Shown here: positions 1-5,998 of the stretch, one piece after another
How positions within the stretch are numbered: position 1 is the stretch's first letter
Layout: each line of letters begins with the position of its first letter
DNA from: Dehalococcoidia bacterium
GTDB lineage: Bacteria; Chloroflexota; Dehalococcoidia; Lucifugimonadales; Lucifugimonadaceae
Length of the DNA: 6,396 nucleotides
NCBI GenBank assembly: GCA_028278465.1
Contig: JANQEF010000138.1
Coordinates: 1-6,396 of the forward strand
Reading direction: 5' to 3'
Translations under genes and position numbers: made by a program
The notes under the pieces: model-generated
The model's input: the letters and a program-made list of their open reading frames with translations, nothing else
What the model was told of the DNA's origin: nothing
The model's database searches: none

Positions 1-809
1 CTCGTGAGGCTGGCTGAAGGCAACATCCCCATCGATCCGCCGATCACGGCCGCCTCGTCAGACAGGATGTCGCCGAAGGTGTTCTCGGTCACGATCACGT
101 CGAACACATCAGGGTTCGTGACGATCTGCATAGCGGCGTTGTCCGCCAGCATGTGAATCAGTTCGACGTCTGGGTACTCGTGAGCTACCTCGGAGGCCAC
201 CTCTCGCCAGAGGCGCGACGTCTCCATCACGTTCATCTTGTCGAGCGAGTGAAGCCTCTTTCGCCGCCTGCGCGCCAGTTCGAAGCCGACTCGCACTACG
301 CGCTGGATCTCCTTCTCGGTGTACGATAGCGTGTCGACAGCCCTGCGTCCGCGGGAGTTCTCCCACCGGCGCTTAGGCTTCCCGAAGTAGAGGCCGCCTG
401 TCAACTCGCGGATGATGACGAAATCGACGTTCTGCAGCCTGTCGGCGCGAAGGGGGCTGGACTCGGCGAGTTGCGGGTACACCTTGACCGGCCGCAGGTT
501 GGCGAACAGGCCCAGTGTCTTGCGCAGCTTGAGGATGCCGTCCTCCGGACGGACAGTGGCCAGCGGGTCATCCCATTTTGGTCCGCCGACAGCCCCGAAA
601 AGGACCGCGTCCGAGCCGAGGACGAGGTTGAGAGTGTCGTCGTCGCTCGCAGTGCCGCGCTCGTCTATCGAGCGGCCGCCGACGAGTCCGGGCACCCAGT
701 CGAAGCGATGTCCGTACCGCCGTCCGATCGCCTCGAGGACCTTCATCGATTCGACGGTTACTTCGGGGCCAATCCCATCACCACCCAGAACTGCGATACG
801 AGCTTCCAT
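1..809 (-). CDS. leuB: 3-isopropylmalate dehydrogenase (partial, C-terminus beyond left edge)
   Basis: LeuB oxidises and decarboxylates 3-isopropylmalate to 2-oxoisocaproate with NAD+, the last dedicated step before transamination to leucine in the cytoplasm. The window holds 269 codons plus two bases of a family usually about 350-360 residues long. The frame is open throughout and begins with a nucleotide-fold start (MEARIAVLGGDGIGPEV). Substrate-binding arginines are R96, R106 (in LFANLRP) and R134. The catalytic Tyr is Y141 in ELTGGLYFG and the catalytic Lys is K191 in DKMNVMETSRLWR. Metal-binding aspartates are D223 (DNAAM), D247 and D251 (GDILSDEAA), with the family's 24- and 4-residue spacing. 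The visible part ends in GMLPSASL. The ATG is the first possible start, because an in-frame TGA lies 18 nt upstream. Its Shine-Dalgarno is poor: GAGAGGG lies 13 nt away and AAGG only 1 nt away. It is last in the visible operon, 220 nt after leuD. Confidence 0.97.
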   Translation of the reverse strand, partial: MEARIAVLGGDGIGPEVTVESMKVLEAIGRRYGHRFDWVPGLVGGRSIDERGTASDDDTLNLVLGSDAVLFGAVGGPKWDDPLATVRPEDGILKLRKTLGLFANLRPVKVYPQLAESSPLRADRLQNVDFVIIRELTGGLYFGKPKRRWENSRGRRAVDTLSYTEKEIQRVVRVGFELARRRRKRLHSLDKMNVMETSRLWREVASEVAHEYPDVELIHMLADNAAMQIVTNPDVFDVIVTENTFGDILSDEAAVIGGSMGMLPSASLT

Positions 810-854
810 ACCTTGAACAGCGCCCTCTCAAACTGAACTGAAAAATGGACTTCA

Positions 855-898
855 ACCCGGACGGCGTAACAGTGTTTCCCAGCAGTGCCAATCCGGGT
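855..898 (-). repeat. GC-rich inverted repeat in the leuB leader
   Basis: On the minus strand, ACCCGGA (898-892) and TCCGGGT (861-855) form perfect 7-bp arms about 30 nt apart. The stem can extend across a small internal loop by three further pairs (GGC 889-887 with GCC 865-863). Nine bases after the stem base comes TTTTT (845-841). A classical intrinsic terminator has its U-run directly after the stem, so this is at best a weak attenuator or a leader structure in front of leuB. It could also be chance in GC-rich DNA. Confidence 0.3.
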
Positions 899-940
899 GC
901 GGAACGGCGAGTCTAACAGCACCGAGACTGACCGGCTACC

Positions 941-954
941 CTCTCTGTAGAGAG
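941..954. repeat. 14-bp dyad CTCTCTGTAGAGAG
   Basis: Perfect 6-bp arms (CTCTCT and AGAGAG) surround a GT centre, and the self-complementary octamer GCGTACGC (956-963) follows two bases later. Short perfect dyads like this suit a dimeric DNA-binding regulator. The spacer is too short for a stable RNA loop without opening an inner pair. No known operator consensus was recognised. Confidence 0.3.
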
Positions 955-1007
955 CGCGTACGCAGTACGGAAACGCTACGAAATCGGTCGCCGCTCCGAA
1001 GGGTTTC

Positions 1008-1030
1008 GAAGGCCGCTTTCACCGGCCTTC
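1008..1030 (-). repeat. Hairpin at the leuD stop codon
   Basis: GAAGGCCG (transcript 1030-1023) and CGGCCTTC (1015-1008) form a perfect 8-bp stem with a 7-nt loop (GTGAAAG). The stem begins with the last base of the leuD TAG. There is no U-run after it (the sequence continues CGAAACCC), so it is not a classical intrinsic terminator. It may protect the 3' end of the upstream message or partly separate leuB from the rest of the operon. Confidence 0.4.
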
Positions 1031-1623
1031 TAACTGCGTCCTGCGGCAGCCTCGAACCGACTGATGTCGTCTTCGAGCTCCAGCGTGAGACCGATGTCGT
1101 CGAGGCCCTTCAGCAGGCTGTTTCGCCTGAACGGATCGATTTCGAAGCCGGCCTCGAAACCGTCAGCGTCCGTGACGATCTGGTTCTCCAGGTCGACGGC
1201 CACCTCGTAGCCGGTCCGCTGCAGCGCCTTGCCCATCACCGTGTCCACTTCGTCCTGCGTCAGGACGACAGGGAGCATGCCGTTCTGCATGCAGTTGTTG
1301 CGGAAGATGTCGGCGAAACTTGGCGCGATGATCGCCCGGAAACCCATCTCGTTGAGCGCCCACGGGGCGTGCTCCCTGGATGAGCCCGATCCGAAGTTCC
1401 TGCCTGATACCAGTATCGAGGCCGACCGGTACTTCGGCTGGTTCAGAATGAAGTCCGGGTTCTCCACGCCATCTTCGAGGTAACGCCAGTCGAAGAACGC
1501 GAACTCGCCGAAACCGGTCCGCTCGATCCGCTTCAGGAATTGCTTCGGGATGATCTGGTCCGTGTCGACGTTAACCCGGTCGAGCGGCGCAACAAGCCCC
1601 GTTAGCTGAGTGAACGACTGCAT
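1030..1623 (-). CDS. leuD: 3-isopropylmalate dehydratase small subunit
   Basis: LeuD is the swivelling domain of isopropylmalate isomerase. It pairs with LeuC to convert 2-isopropylmalate to 3-isopropylmalate through a bound isopropylmaleate intermediate. The protein has 197 residues, normal for the bacterial type (about 190-205). The N-terminus (VNVDTDQIIPKQFL, about 17-30) is the family's NVDTDQIIP signature. Residues 73-90 hold the substrate-loop motif SGRNFGSGSSREHAPWAL, followed by APSFADIFRNNCMQNGMLPV. The C-terminal part (FRRNSLLKGLDDIGLTL) is also typical. The start is the ATG directly after the TAG of the upstream membrane-protein gene, with an AAGGAG 10 nt before it. The stop is TAG, inside a hairpin. 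Its partner leuC lies upstream but is separated from it by the membrane-protein gene, whereas leuC and leuD are usually adjacent. Confidence 0.98.
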   Translation of the reverse strand: MQSFTQLTGLVAPLDRVNVDTDQIIPKQFLKRIERTGFGEFAFFDWRYLEDGVENPDFILNQPKYRSASILVSGRNFGSGSSREHAPWALNEMGFRAIIAPSFADIFRNNCMQNGMLPVVLTQDEVDTVMGKALQRTGYEVAVDLENQIVTDADGFEAGFEIDPFRRNSLLKGLDDIGLTLELEDDISRFEAAAGRS

Positions 1624-2904
1624 CTATCTCTTTCTCCTTCGCGACCTGCGTCCCCGGCTCTCCGGCGCCGGCCTGTCTGTCCTTCTCACGCCCTCTTCGA
1701 GCGCCTTCTCCAACGGGTCCCTCGGGCGCTCCGGCGTGACCGTAACGGTGCCGTGTCTCGCTGCTTTCATATCCTGCCAACGAGAGAGCGTGTTCGCCAT
1801 CAATATCGCCAGGACTCCGAGCACGATGATCAGGATATCGGCGATCACGAGACCGAACGTAGCCGAACTCACATCCGCCAGCTCGGCCCGGCTCCTGTAG
1901 AAGATGCGAGCGACGGTGATCGGGTTGAACACCAGAACCGCGCCCCACGCCAGAGCCCACAGGACCGCGATCGGCGAGATGACTCCCTTTTTCTGCCACA
2001 GCTCGGTGTCACCGTCCGGAACCCTGGGATCACTCGCCTTGAACATCTCGACGAACATGAACAGGGGCTTGTAGATGTTCAGGACCGGTATGAAGAACCG
2101 GATGACAGTGCCGTCCGGCGAGTGTTTCTGGCCGTCGGACTTCAGCGTACGCAGGTTGCGGCTGGAGCGGTGGATGAACGATGAGAACGGGAACGCGGCG
2201 ATCACCAGGACGAGCACAACGAATATATTGATGATGTTGCTTCGAGAGTTCAGGCTGTCGAACCGGGCGGTGATGTCCACCAGCCGGTCGCAGTCAGGCA
2301 CCGTCGCAGTCGTCGCGCTCACTACGCTCGCAAGGTCTTCCATTGTTGTGCACTGAAAACCTTCGCTGGCTGCATACTCAGTCACCCGGTCGATGCTTCG
2401 GCAGCCCTGTGCGACAACCGAGCTGCTCGCCAACTCCTCTTCGTTGCAGAGCTCAACATCAGGGTCCTGGATTTCGAGGTCGGCCACGATCGTCGCCTGC
2501 GCGACATCTTCCGGGCTGACCGGGATCTCAACCAGCCCCTCGTCGCGCCATTCGCCAACCTGGTTTCTGAACCCGAGATCGATCACCAGGGCCGCCACTC
2601 CGACAGCGGTGAACAGGATGAGGGCGAGGAACACCCATCTCAGCTGCGGCCTCGTCGACTCGTATTCGTAGGGCTGGAAGCGCGCCTCCAGCGCATCGTC
2701 AAGTCCCTGGCGTCCGATGACGCGGCTGAAGACCGAGCCTTTAGCGCGCTCGCGGCTGATCGAACGGTGCTCAACCTCGCCGGGACCGCCTGCGCGGGTG
2801 CGCGGCGGCGGGGTGCGGCCAGATGGCGGAGGAGTGCGGCGACGTTCTTCTCGACCCGGCTTCTGCTCGCCGTCGTCACCATCGCCCCGGTCGCCGGAAC
2901 TCAT
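1624..2904 (-). CDS. DUF4328-like four-helix membrane protein inside the leu operon
   Basis: The function is unknown. The 426-residue protein has a disordered Pro/Arg/Gly-rich N-terminus (1-85) and four likely membrane helices at about 90-110, 224-243, 309-327 and 349-371. Its C-terminal tail is strongly basic (about 406-426, ending RRSRRRKR). Positive charges place both ends in the cytoplasm. The loop between helices 1 and 2 (about 112-222) would then be outside; it has four cysteines (C153, C168, C185, C205) in what looks like a two-fold repeat. Residues about 247-291 resemble the DUF4328 core, notably FFIPVLNIYKPLFMFVEMFK for the family's W-F-x-P-x-x-N-x-x-x-P pattern, and the later helices fit that family too. 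This is recognition by eye. The ATG shares its A with the leuC TGA (TGATG), and no good Shine-Dalgarno lies 5-10 nt upstream, so translation probably depends on coupling to leuC. The TAG stop abuts leuD. A gene fused this tightly into the operon is unlikely to be expressed independently. Confidence 0.9.
   Translation of the reverse strand: MSSGDRGDGDDGEQKPGREERRRTPPPSGRTPPPRTRAGGPGEVEHRSISRERAKGSVFSRVIGRQGLDDALEARFQPYEYESTRPQLRWVFLALILFTAVGVAALVIDLGFRNQVGEWRDEGLVEIPVSPEDVAQATIVADLEIQDPDVELCNEEELASSSVVAQGCRSIDRVTEYAASEGFQCTTMEDLASVVSATTATVPDCDRLVDITARFDSLNSRSNIINIFVVLVLVIAAFPFSSFIHRSSRNLRTLKSDGQKHSPDGTVIRFFIPVLNIYKPLFMFVEMFKASDPRVPDGDTELWQKKGVISPIAVLWALAWGAVLVFNPITVARIFYRSRAELADVSSATFGLVIADILIIVLGVLAILMANTLSRWQDMKAARHGTVTVTPERPRDPLEKALEEGVRRTDRPAPESRGRRSRRRKR
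1634..1639 (-). promoter_or_regulatory. leuD Shine-Dalgarno inside the upstream gene
   Basis: AAGGAG lies 10 nt before the leuD ATG, wholly within the last codons of the membrane-protein gene, where it encodes part of the basic tail RRRKR. LeuD therefore has its own ribosome-binding site, but ribosomes translating the upstream gene must clear it. This fits translational coupling. Confidence 0.75.
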
Positions 2905-2906
2905 CA
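2902..2906 (-). promoter_or_regulatory. TGATG stop-start overlap (translational coupling)
   Basis: The leuC stop TGA (2906-2904) and the membrane-protein start ATG (2904-2902) share one base. The preceding bases (ACTTCAACTG) contain no purine-rich ribosome-binding site at usable distance; the nearest, GAGGG, is about 16 nt away. Termination-reinitiation by ribosomes leaving leuC is the likely mode of starting the downstream gene. Confidence 0.75.
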
Positions 2907-4313
2907 GTTGAAGTCCCAGTCCCTCACGTCGACGAAGTGGCCGGCAATGGCCGCTGCGGCAGCCATCTCCGGGCTGACGAGGTGAGTCCGACCGCCCTTG
3001 CCCTGTCTACCCTCGAAATTGCGGTTCGACGTCGAAGCGCAGCGTTCACCCGGCGAGAGGATGTCGGGGTTCATGCCGAGACACATCGAGCAACCAGACT
3101 CACGCCATTCGAAGCCGGCCTCTTTGAACACCTCGTGCAGGCCCTCGGCCTCGGCCTGGATCTTCGTCAGGGTTGAGCCCGGCATGATCTGTGCGCGCAC
3201 GGTCGAGGCGACGCGGTGTCCCCTGACCACGGCGGCCGCCTTCCGCAGGTCTTCGAGGCGAGCGTTTGTGCAGGAGCCGATGAAGACACGGTCGAGCGAG
3301 ATGTCTTCGATCACCGTGTTCGCTCGCAGTCCCATGTACTCGAGCGCCGAAGTCGCCGACGACTGCTCGGCAGGGTCCGGGAACTCATCCGGGTCCGGCA
3401 CCTTGCCGCTGACCTTTGTCACCTGGCCCGGGTTGGTGCCCCAGCTCACGTACGGCTCCAGCTGCGTGCAATCGATCTCAACGAGCTCGTCGTACTCTGC
3501 GCCTTCGTCGGTCGGCAACGTCCTCCAGTCTGCAACTGCGGCATCCCACGCGTCGCCCTGAGGCACGAACTTTCGGCCCTTCATCCACTCGAAAGTGGTC
3601 TCGTCAGGGGCGATCATCCCCGCCCGGGCGCCGCCTTCGATGCTCATGTTGCAGATCGTCATCCGGCCTTCCATTGAAAGGTTTCGGATAGCCTCGCCGG
3701 TGTATTCAATTACGTGTCCGGTGCCGCCCGCGGTTCCGATCTGCCCGATCGTCGCAAGGATCATGTCCTTCGCAGTCACGCCGGTCGGAAGCTCGCCGTT
3801 GAAGCGGACCTCCATCGTCTTCGGCTTGCGTTGTCGCAGAGTCTGCGTCGCCAGCACGTGCTCCACCTCGGACGTTCCGATGCCGAACGCCAGCGAACCG
3901 AAAGCGCCGTGCGTCGAGGTGTGAGAGTCGCCGCAGACGATCGTCATGCCGGGCTGCGTGTAGCCCTGCTCCGGGCCGATCACGTGGACGATGCCCTGCG
4001 CACGGCTGTCAACGTCGTAGAGAGTGACGCCAAAGTCCTCGCAGTTCTTGCGAAGTGTCTCGACCTGCTGGCGGGCGATCGGGTCCTTGATCTCCTGCAT
4101 CCGCGTGTCATCGGTCGGCAGGTTGTGGTCGACCGTCGAGATCGTAAGCTCCGGCCTGCGGACCTCTCTCCCGGCGAGCCTGAGCCCTTCGAACGCCTGC
4201 GGCGAGGTGACCTCATGCACAAGGTGCAGGTCGATGTAGATCAGCGCGGGCTGACCTTCCGGCTCGGCCACGACGTGGCGCTCCCAGATCTTCTCGAACA
4301 TCGTCTTCGGCAT
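2904..4313 (-). CDS. leuC: 3-isopropylmalate dehydratase large subunit
   Basis: LeuC is the [4Fe-4S] catalytic subunit of isopropylmalate isomerase, an aconitase-family enzyme that works with LeuD. With the start MPKTMFEKIW it has 469 residues, matching the bacterial heterodimeric form (about 466). The cluster ligands are C348 (FIGSCTNARLEDL), C408 and C411 (SGCSMCLGMN). Other family signatures are YIDLHLVHEVTSPQAF (about 26-41), GDSHTSTHGAFG (128-139), FGIGTSEVEHVLATQTL (143-159) and CASTSNRNFEGRQGKGGRTH (425-444). The frame is open 90 nt further upstream to another ATG at 4403, but that extension overlaps leuA, is Arg/Pro-rich and has no family similarity. The ATG at 4313 has a GGAG 5 nt before it and matches the family N-terminus. 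It lies 58 nt after leuA and overlaps the membrane-protein gene by one base. Confidence 0.98.
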   Translation of the reverse strand: MPKTMFEKIWERHVVAEPEGQPALIYIDLHLVHEVTSPQAFEGLRLAGREVRRPELTISTVDHNLPTDDTRMQEIKDPIARQQVETLRKNCEDFGVTLYDVDSRAQGIVHVIGPEQGYTQPGMTIVCGDSHTSTHGAFGSLAFGIGTSEVEHVLATQTLRQRKPKTMEVRFNGELPTGVTAKDMILATIGQIGTAGGTGHVIEYTGEAIRNLSMEGRMTICNMSIEGGARAGMIAPDETTFEWMKGRKFVPQGDAWDAAVADWRTLPTDEGAEYDELVEIDCTQLEPYVSWGTNPGQVTKVSGKVPDPDEFPDPAEQSSATSALEYMGLRANTVIEDISLDRVFIGSCTNARLEDLRKAAAVVRGHRVASTVRAQIMPGSTLTKIQAEAEGLHEVFKEAGFEWRESGCSMCLGMNPDILSPGERCASTSNRNFEGRQGKGGRTHLVSPEMAAAAAIAGHFVDVRDWDFN

Positions 4314-4318
4314 GTCTT

Positions 4319-4322
4319 CTCC
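4319..4322 (-). promoter_or_regulatory. leuC Shine-Dalgarno (decides start)
   Basis: GGAG, followed by AAGAC and the ATG at 4313, gives 5-nt spacing. This supports the 469-residue LeuC start over the longer frame beginning within leuA at 4403. The rest of the 58-nt leuA-leuC gap (4314-4371) shows no hairpin or promoter that I can support. Confidence 0.75.
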
Positions 4323-4371
4323 GGGTGTAAGAAAACTGGTGTGGTCGTTGTTGGCTGTACGTCGAGAAAGG

Positions 4372-5949
4372 CTACACGGTCTCGGACGGCGTGGCCGTGG
4401 CACCGGCGTCCTGCGTGTCGATCATGAGCAGACGGTTTATCGCATTCACGTAGGCCTTGGCAGACGCAACGACGATGTCGGTGTCGGCGCCGCGGCCCGA
4501 GTAGATGCTGCCGTCCTTCTCGATGCGAATGGTAACGTCACCGAGCGCGTCGATGCCCTCCGTCACCGCGTTCACCGCGAACTCGGTCAGCTCAACGTCC
4601 ATGTCGACGACCGAGTCGATCGCCTTGCAGACGGCGTCTACCGGACCGGTGCCGTGCTTCTTCGCCGAGCGCTCCTCGCCGTCCGGGCACATCAGCGTGA
4701 TCTCGGCCTCGGGCTCGGTGTCGTTGCCGCAGACCACGTGGACCGCGCCAACCTGGTACGTGCGATCGGTGTCGGCGAACCGGTGCTGCTCAGACATCAG
4801 GGCATGCAGGTCGCGGTCGTCGACTTCGCTCTTGTTGTCTGCCAGATCCTTGAACGCAGTGAAGACATCACTCAGCTCTTCGTCCTTCAGCCGGTAGCCA
4901 AGGTCGGCGAGCCTCGCCCGCAGCCCCGCGCGGCCTGACAGCTTGGTCAGCACGAGCGCCTCGCCGCGCCAGCCGACGGTCTCCGGCTCCATGATCTCGA
5001 AGGTGCTGTGGTCCTTCAGGTAGCCGTCCTGGTGGATGCCGGACGAGTGCCTGAATGCGTTACGCCCGACGATGGCCTTGTTGTACTGCACGGGGAACCC
5101 GAAGATCCCGGAGATCATGCGGCTGGTGTTGCCGATCTCCTTTGTATCGATGTTCGTGCCGGCCTGGTAGTGATCGGGACGCGTCTCCAGCGCCATGATC
5201 ACCTCTTCGAGCGCAGCGTTTCCGGCGCGCTCACCCAGCCCGTTTATGCAGCCTTCGACCTGGCGCGCCCCGTTCTCAACGGCCGCCAGGCTGTTCGCCC
5301 CGGCCATGCCAAGGTCGTTGTGGCAGTGGACAGATACGACCGCGTCATTGATGTTCGGCACGTTCTCGAAGACGCCCTTGATGAGCTCGCCGAACTCCTC
5401 GGGAGTCGCATAGCCGACAGTGTCCGGGATGTTGACAGTCGTCGCGCCGGCCTTGATCACCGCCTCGAGCATGGCGTACAGGTAGACCGGATCGGTGCGC
5501 GACGCGTCCATTGGCGAAAACTCGACGTCGTCTGTGTACTGCTTCGCCTGTTTTACCGCCTCGACGGCCATGTTCATGATCGCCTCGCGGTCCTTCCGCA
5601 TCTGGTGCATCAGATGGATATCGGACGAGGAGACGAAGGTGTGGATGCGCGCGTTTTCGACGCCCTCGAGCGCCTTGCCCGCCGCCTCGATGTCCGAGGG
5701 CACGGCACGCGCCAGGGTGCAGATCGTAGGACCTTTCACTTCCTGAGCGATGCGCCTGACAGCCTCGAAGTCTCCCGGTGAGCTGGCGGCGAACCCGGCC
5801 TCGATCACGTCGACCCCGAGGTCCGCTAGCTGCTGAGCGATCCGAAGCTTCTCTTCGACCGTAAGGCCCGCGCCGGCGCTCTGCTCGCCGTCACGAAGCG
5901 TCGTGTCGAAGATAACTACCTTGTCTTCGGTTTCGCTCTTCTGCGCCAT
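4372..5949 (-). CDS. leuA: 2-isopropylmalate synthase
   Basis: LeuA condenses acetyl-CoA with 2-ketoisovalerate to 2-isopropylmalate, the committed and normally leucine-inhibited step. From the chosen ATG it has 525 residues, close to the type-1 bacterial enzymes (about 510-525). The N-terminal HMGL-like TIM barrel starts with FDTTLRDGEQSAGAG (14-28). The predicted metal ligands are D20, H208 and H210 (VHCHNDLGMAGANSLAA) and N244 (GERAGNAALEEV). EFSPMDASRTD (143-153) and the GIHQDGYLK segment (304-312) are also diagnostic. Residues about 395-508 form the C-terminal LeuA dimer/allosteric domain (HGTGPVDAVCKAIDSV; GRGADTDIVVASAKAYVNA), so feedback control by leucine is expected from the family. 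A longer frame to 6024 lacks family similarity, and the ATG at 5949 has an AAAGGAGG 6 nt before it. GEQSAG replaces the commoner GEQSPG. Related enzymes (citramalate or homocitrate synthase) are less likely because of the leu neighbours and family motifs. Confidence 0.97.
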   Translation of the reverse strand: MAQKSETEDKVVIFDTTLRDGEQSAGAGLTVEEKLRIAQQLADLGVDVIEAGFAASSPGDFEAVRRIAQEVKGPTICTLARAVPSDIEAAGKALEGVENARIHTFVSSSDIHLMHQMRKDREAIMNMAVEAVKQAKQYTDDVEFSPMDASRTDPVYLYAMLEAVIKAGATTVNIPDTVGYATPEEFGELIKGVFENVPNINDAVVSVHCHNDLGMAGANSLAAVENGARQVEGCINGLGERAGNAALEEVIMALETRPDHYQAGTNIDTKEIGNTSRMISGIFGFPVQYNKAIVGRNAFRHSSGIHQDGYLKDHSTFEIMEPETVGWRGEALVLTKLSGRAGLRARLADLGYRLKDEELSDVFTAFKDLADNKSEVDDRDLHALMSEQHRFADTDRTYQVGAVHVVCGNDTEPEAEITLMCPDGEERSAKKHGTGPVDAVCKAIDSVVDMDVELTEFAVNAVTEGIDALGDVTIRIEKDGSIYSGRGADTDIVVASAKAYVNAINRLLMIDTQDAGATATPSETV

Positions 5950-5955
5950 CTCACG

Positions 5956-5963
5956 CCTCCTTT
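5956..5963 (-). promoter_or_regulatory. leuA Shine-Dalgarno (decides start)
   Basis: AAAGGAGG is a near-perfect anti-16S match, 6 nt before the ATG at 5949. It fixes the 525-residue LeuA start and excludes the longer frame from 6024. It is the strongest ribosome-binding site in the window. Confidence 0.85.
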
Positions 5964-5975
5964 GTGGCGTACCTG

Positions 5976-5997
5976 GCGGCCCGCGCTTGCGAGCCGC
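5976..5997 (-). repeat. Second hairpin in the ilvC-leuA gap
   Basis: GCGGC (5976-5980) pairs with GCCGC (5993-5997). After one mismatch, CGC (5982-5984) pairs with GCG (5989-5991) around a 4-nt loop. No U-run follows before the leuA ribosome-binding site, so it is not an intrinsic terminator. It could be part of an intercistronic processing or stability element together with the neighbouring palindrome. Confidence 0.35.
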
Positions 5998-5998
5998 T

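Larger units (their letters stand above)
810..1029. other. 220-nt leuD-leuB intergenic region
   Basis: This is the longest non-coding gap in the window; the other gaps are 0 to 82 nt. It holds no convincing small gene. It contains several inverted repeats, listed separately: an 8-bp hairpin at the leuD stop, a CTCTCT/AGAGAG dyad, the adjacent palindrome GCGTACGC at 956-963, short arms AGTCT/AGACT at 910-914 and 925-929, and a 7-bp GC-rich pair at 855-898 followed on the minus strand by a run of five T. I looked for sigma-70-like boxes on the minus strand. Only weak candidates appear, such as TTGGCA near 894-889, with no good -10 at the right distance. The gap could carry a second promoter or a leader controlling leuB, but the sequence does not prove it. 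Confidence 0.6.

Noticed and set aside
109..366. Minus-strand open frame of 85 codons inside leuB
   Set aside because: It is an out-of-frame shadow. The overlapping frame encodes conserved LeuB motifs including the catalytic Tyr and Lys.
758..922. Possible leader peptide starting GTG CTG TTA before leuB
   Set aside because: It has only two consecutive leucine codons, no ribosome-binding site, and runs out of frame into leuB. It is not a credible leucine attenuator peptide.
934..954. Resemblance to a T-box (AGGGTAGCCGG on the minus strand)
   Set aside because: The conserved T-box sequence AGGGTGGTACCGCG is matched only partly, and no specifier stem or proper terminator/antiterminator pair was found.
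1571..1999. Minus-strand open frame of 142 codons across the membrane-protein/leuD junction
   Set aside because: It is an out-of-frame shadow of the membrane-protein and leuD genes, with low-complexity composition and no recognisable domain.
4314..4403. Longer leuC start at 4403
   Set aside because: The extra 30 residues overlap the leuA end and match nothing in LeuC. The ATG at 4313 has a ribosome-binding site and the family N-terminus.
3714..4427. Plus-strand open frame (237 codons) antisense to leuC
   Set aside because: It is a mirror of the leuC codon pattern with no family similarity. The same applies to the other plus-strand frames, for example 3216-3677, 4312-4938 and 471-836.
5008..5781. 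Long plus-strand open frame (257 codons) antisense to leuA
   Set aside because: It lies wholly opposite a conserved enzyme gene, its product is Arg/Val/Asp-rich without a recognisable domain, and such frames are expected opposite GC-rich codons.
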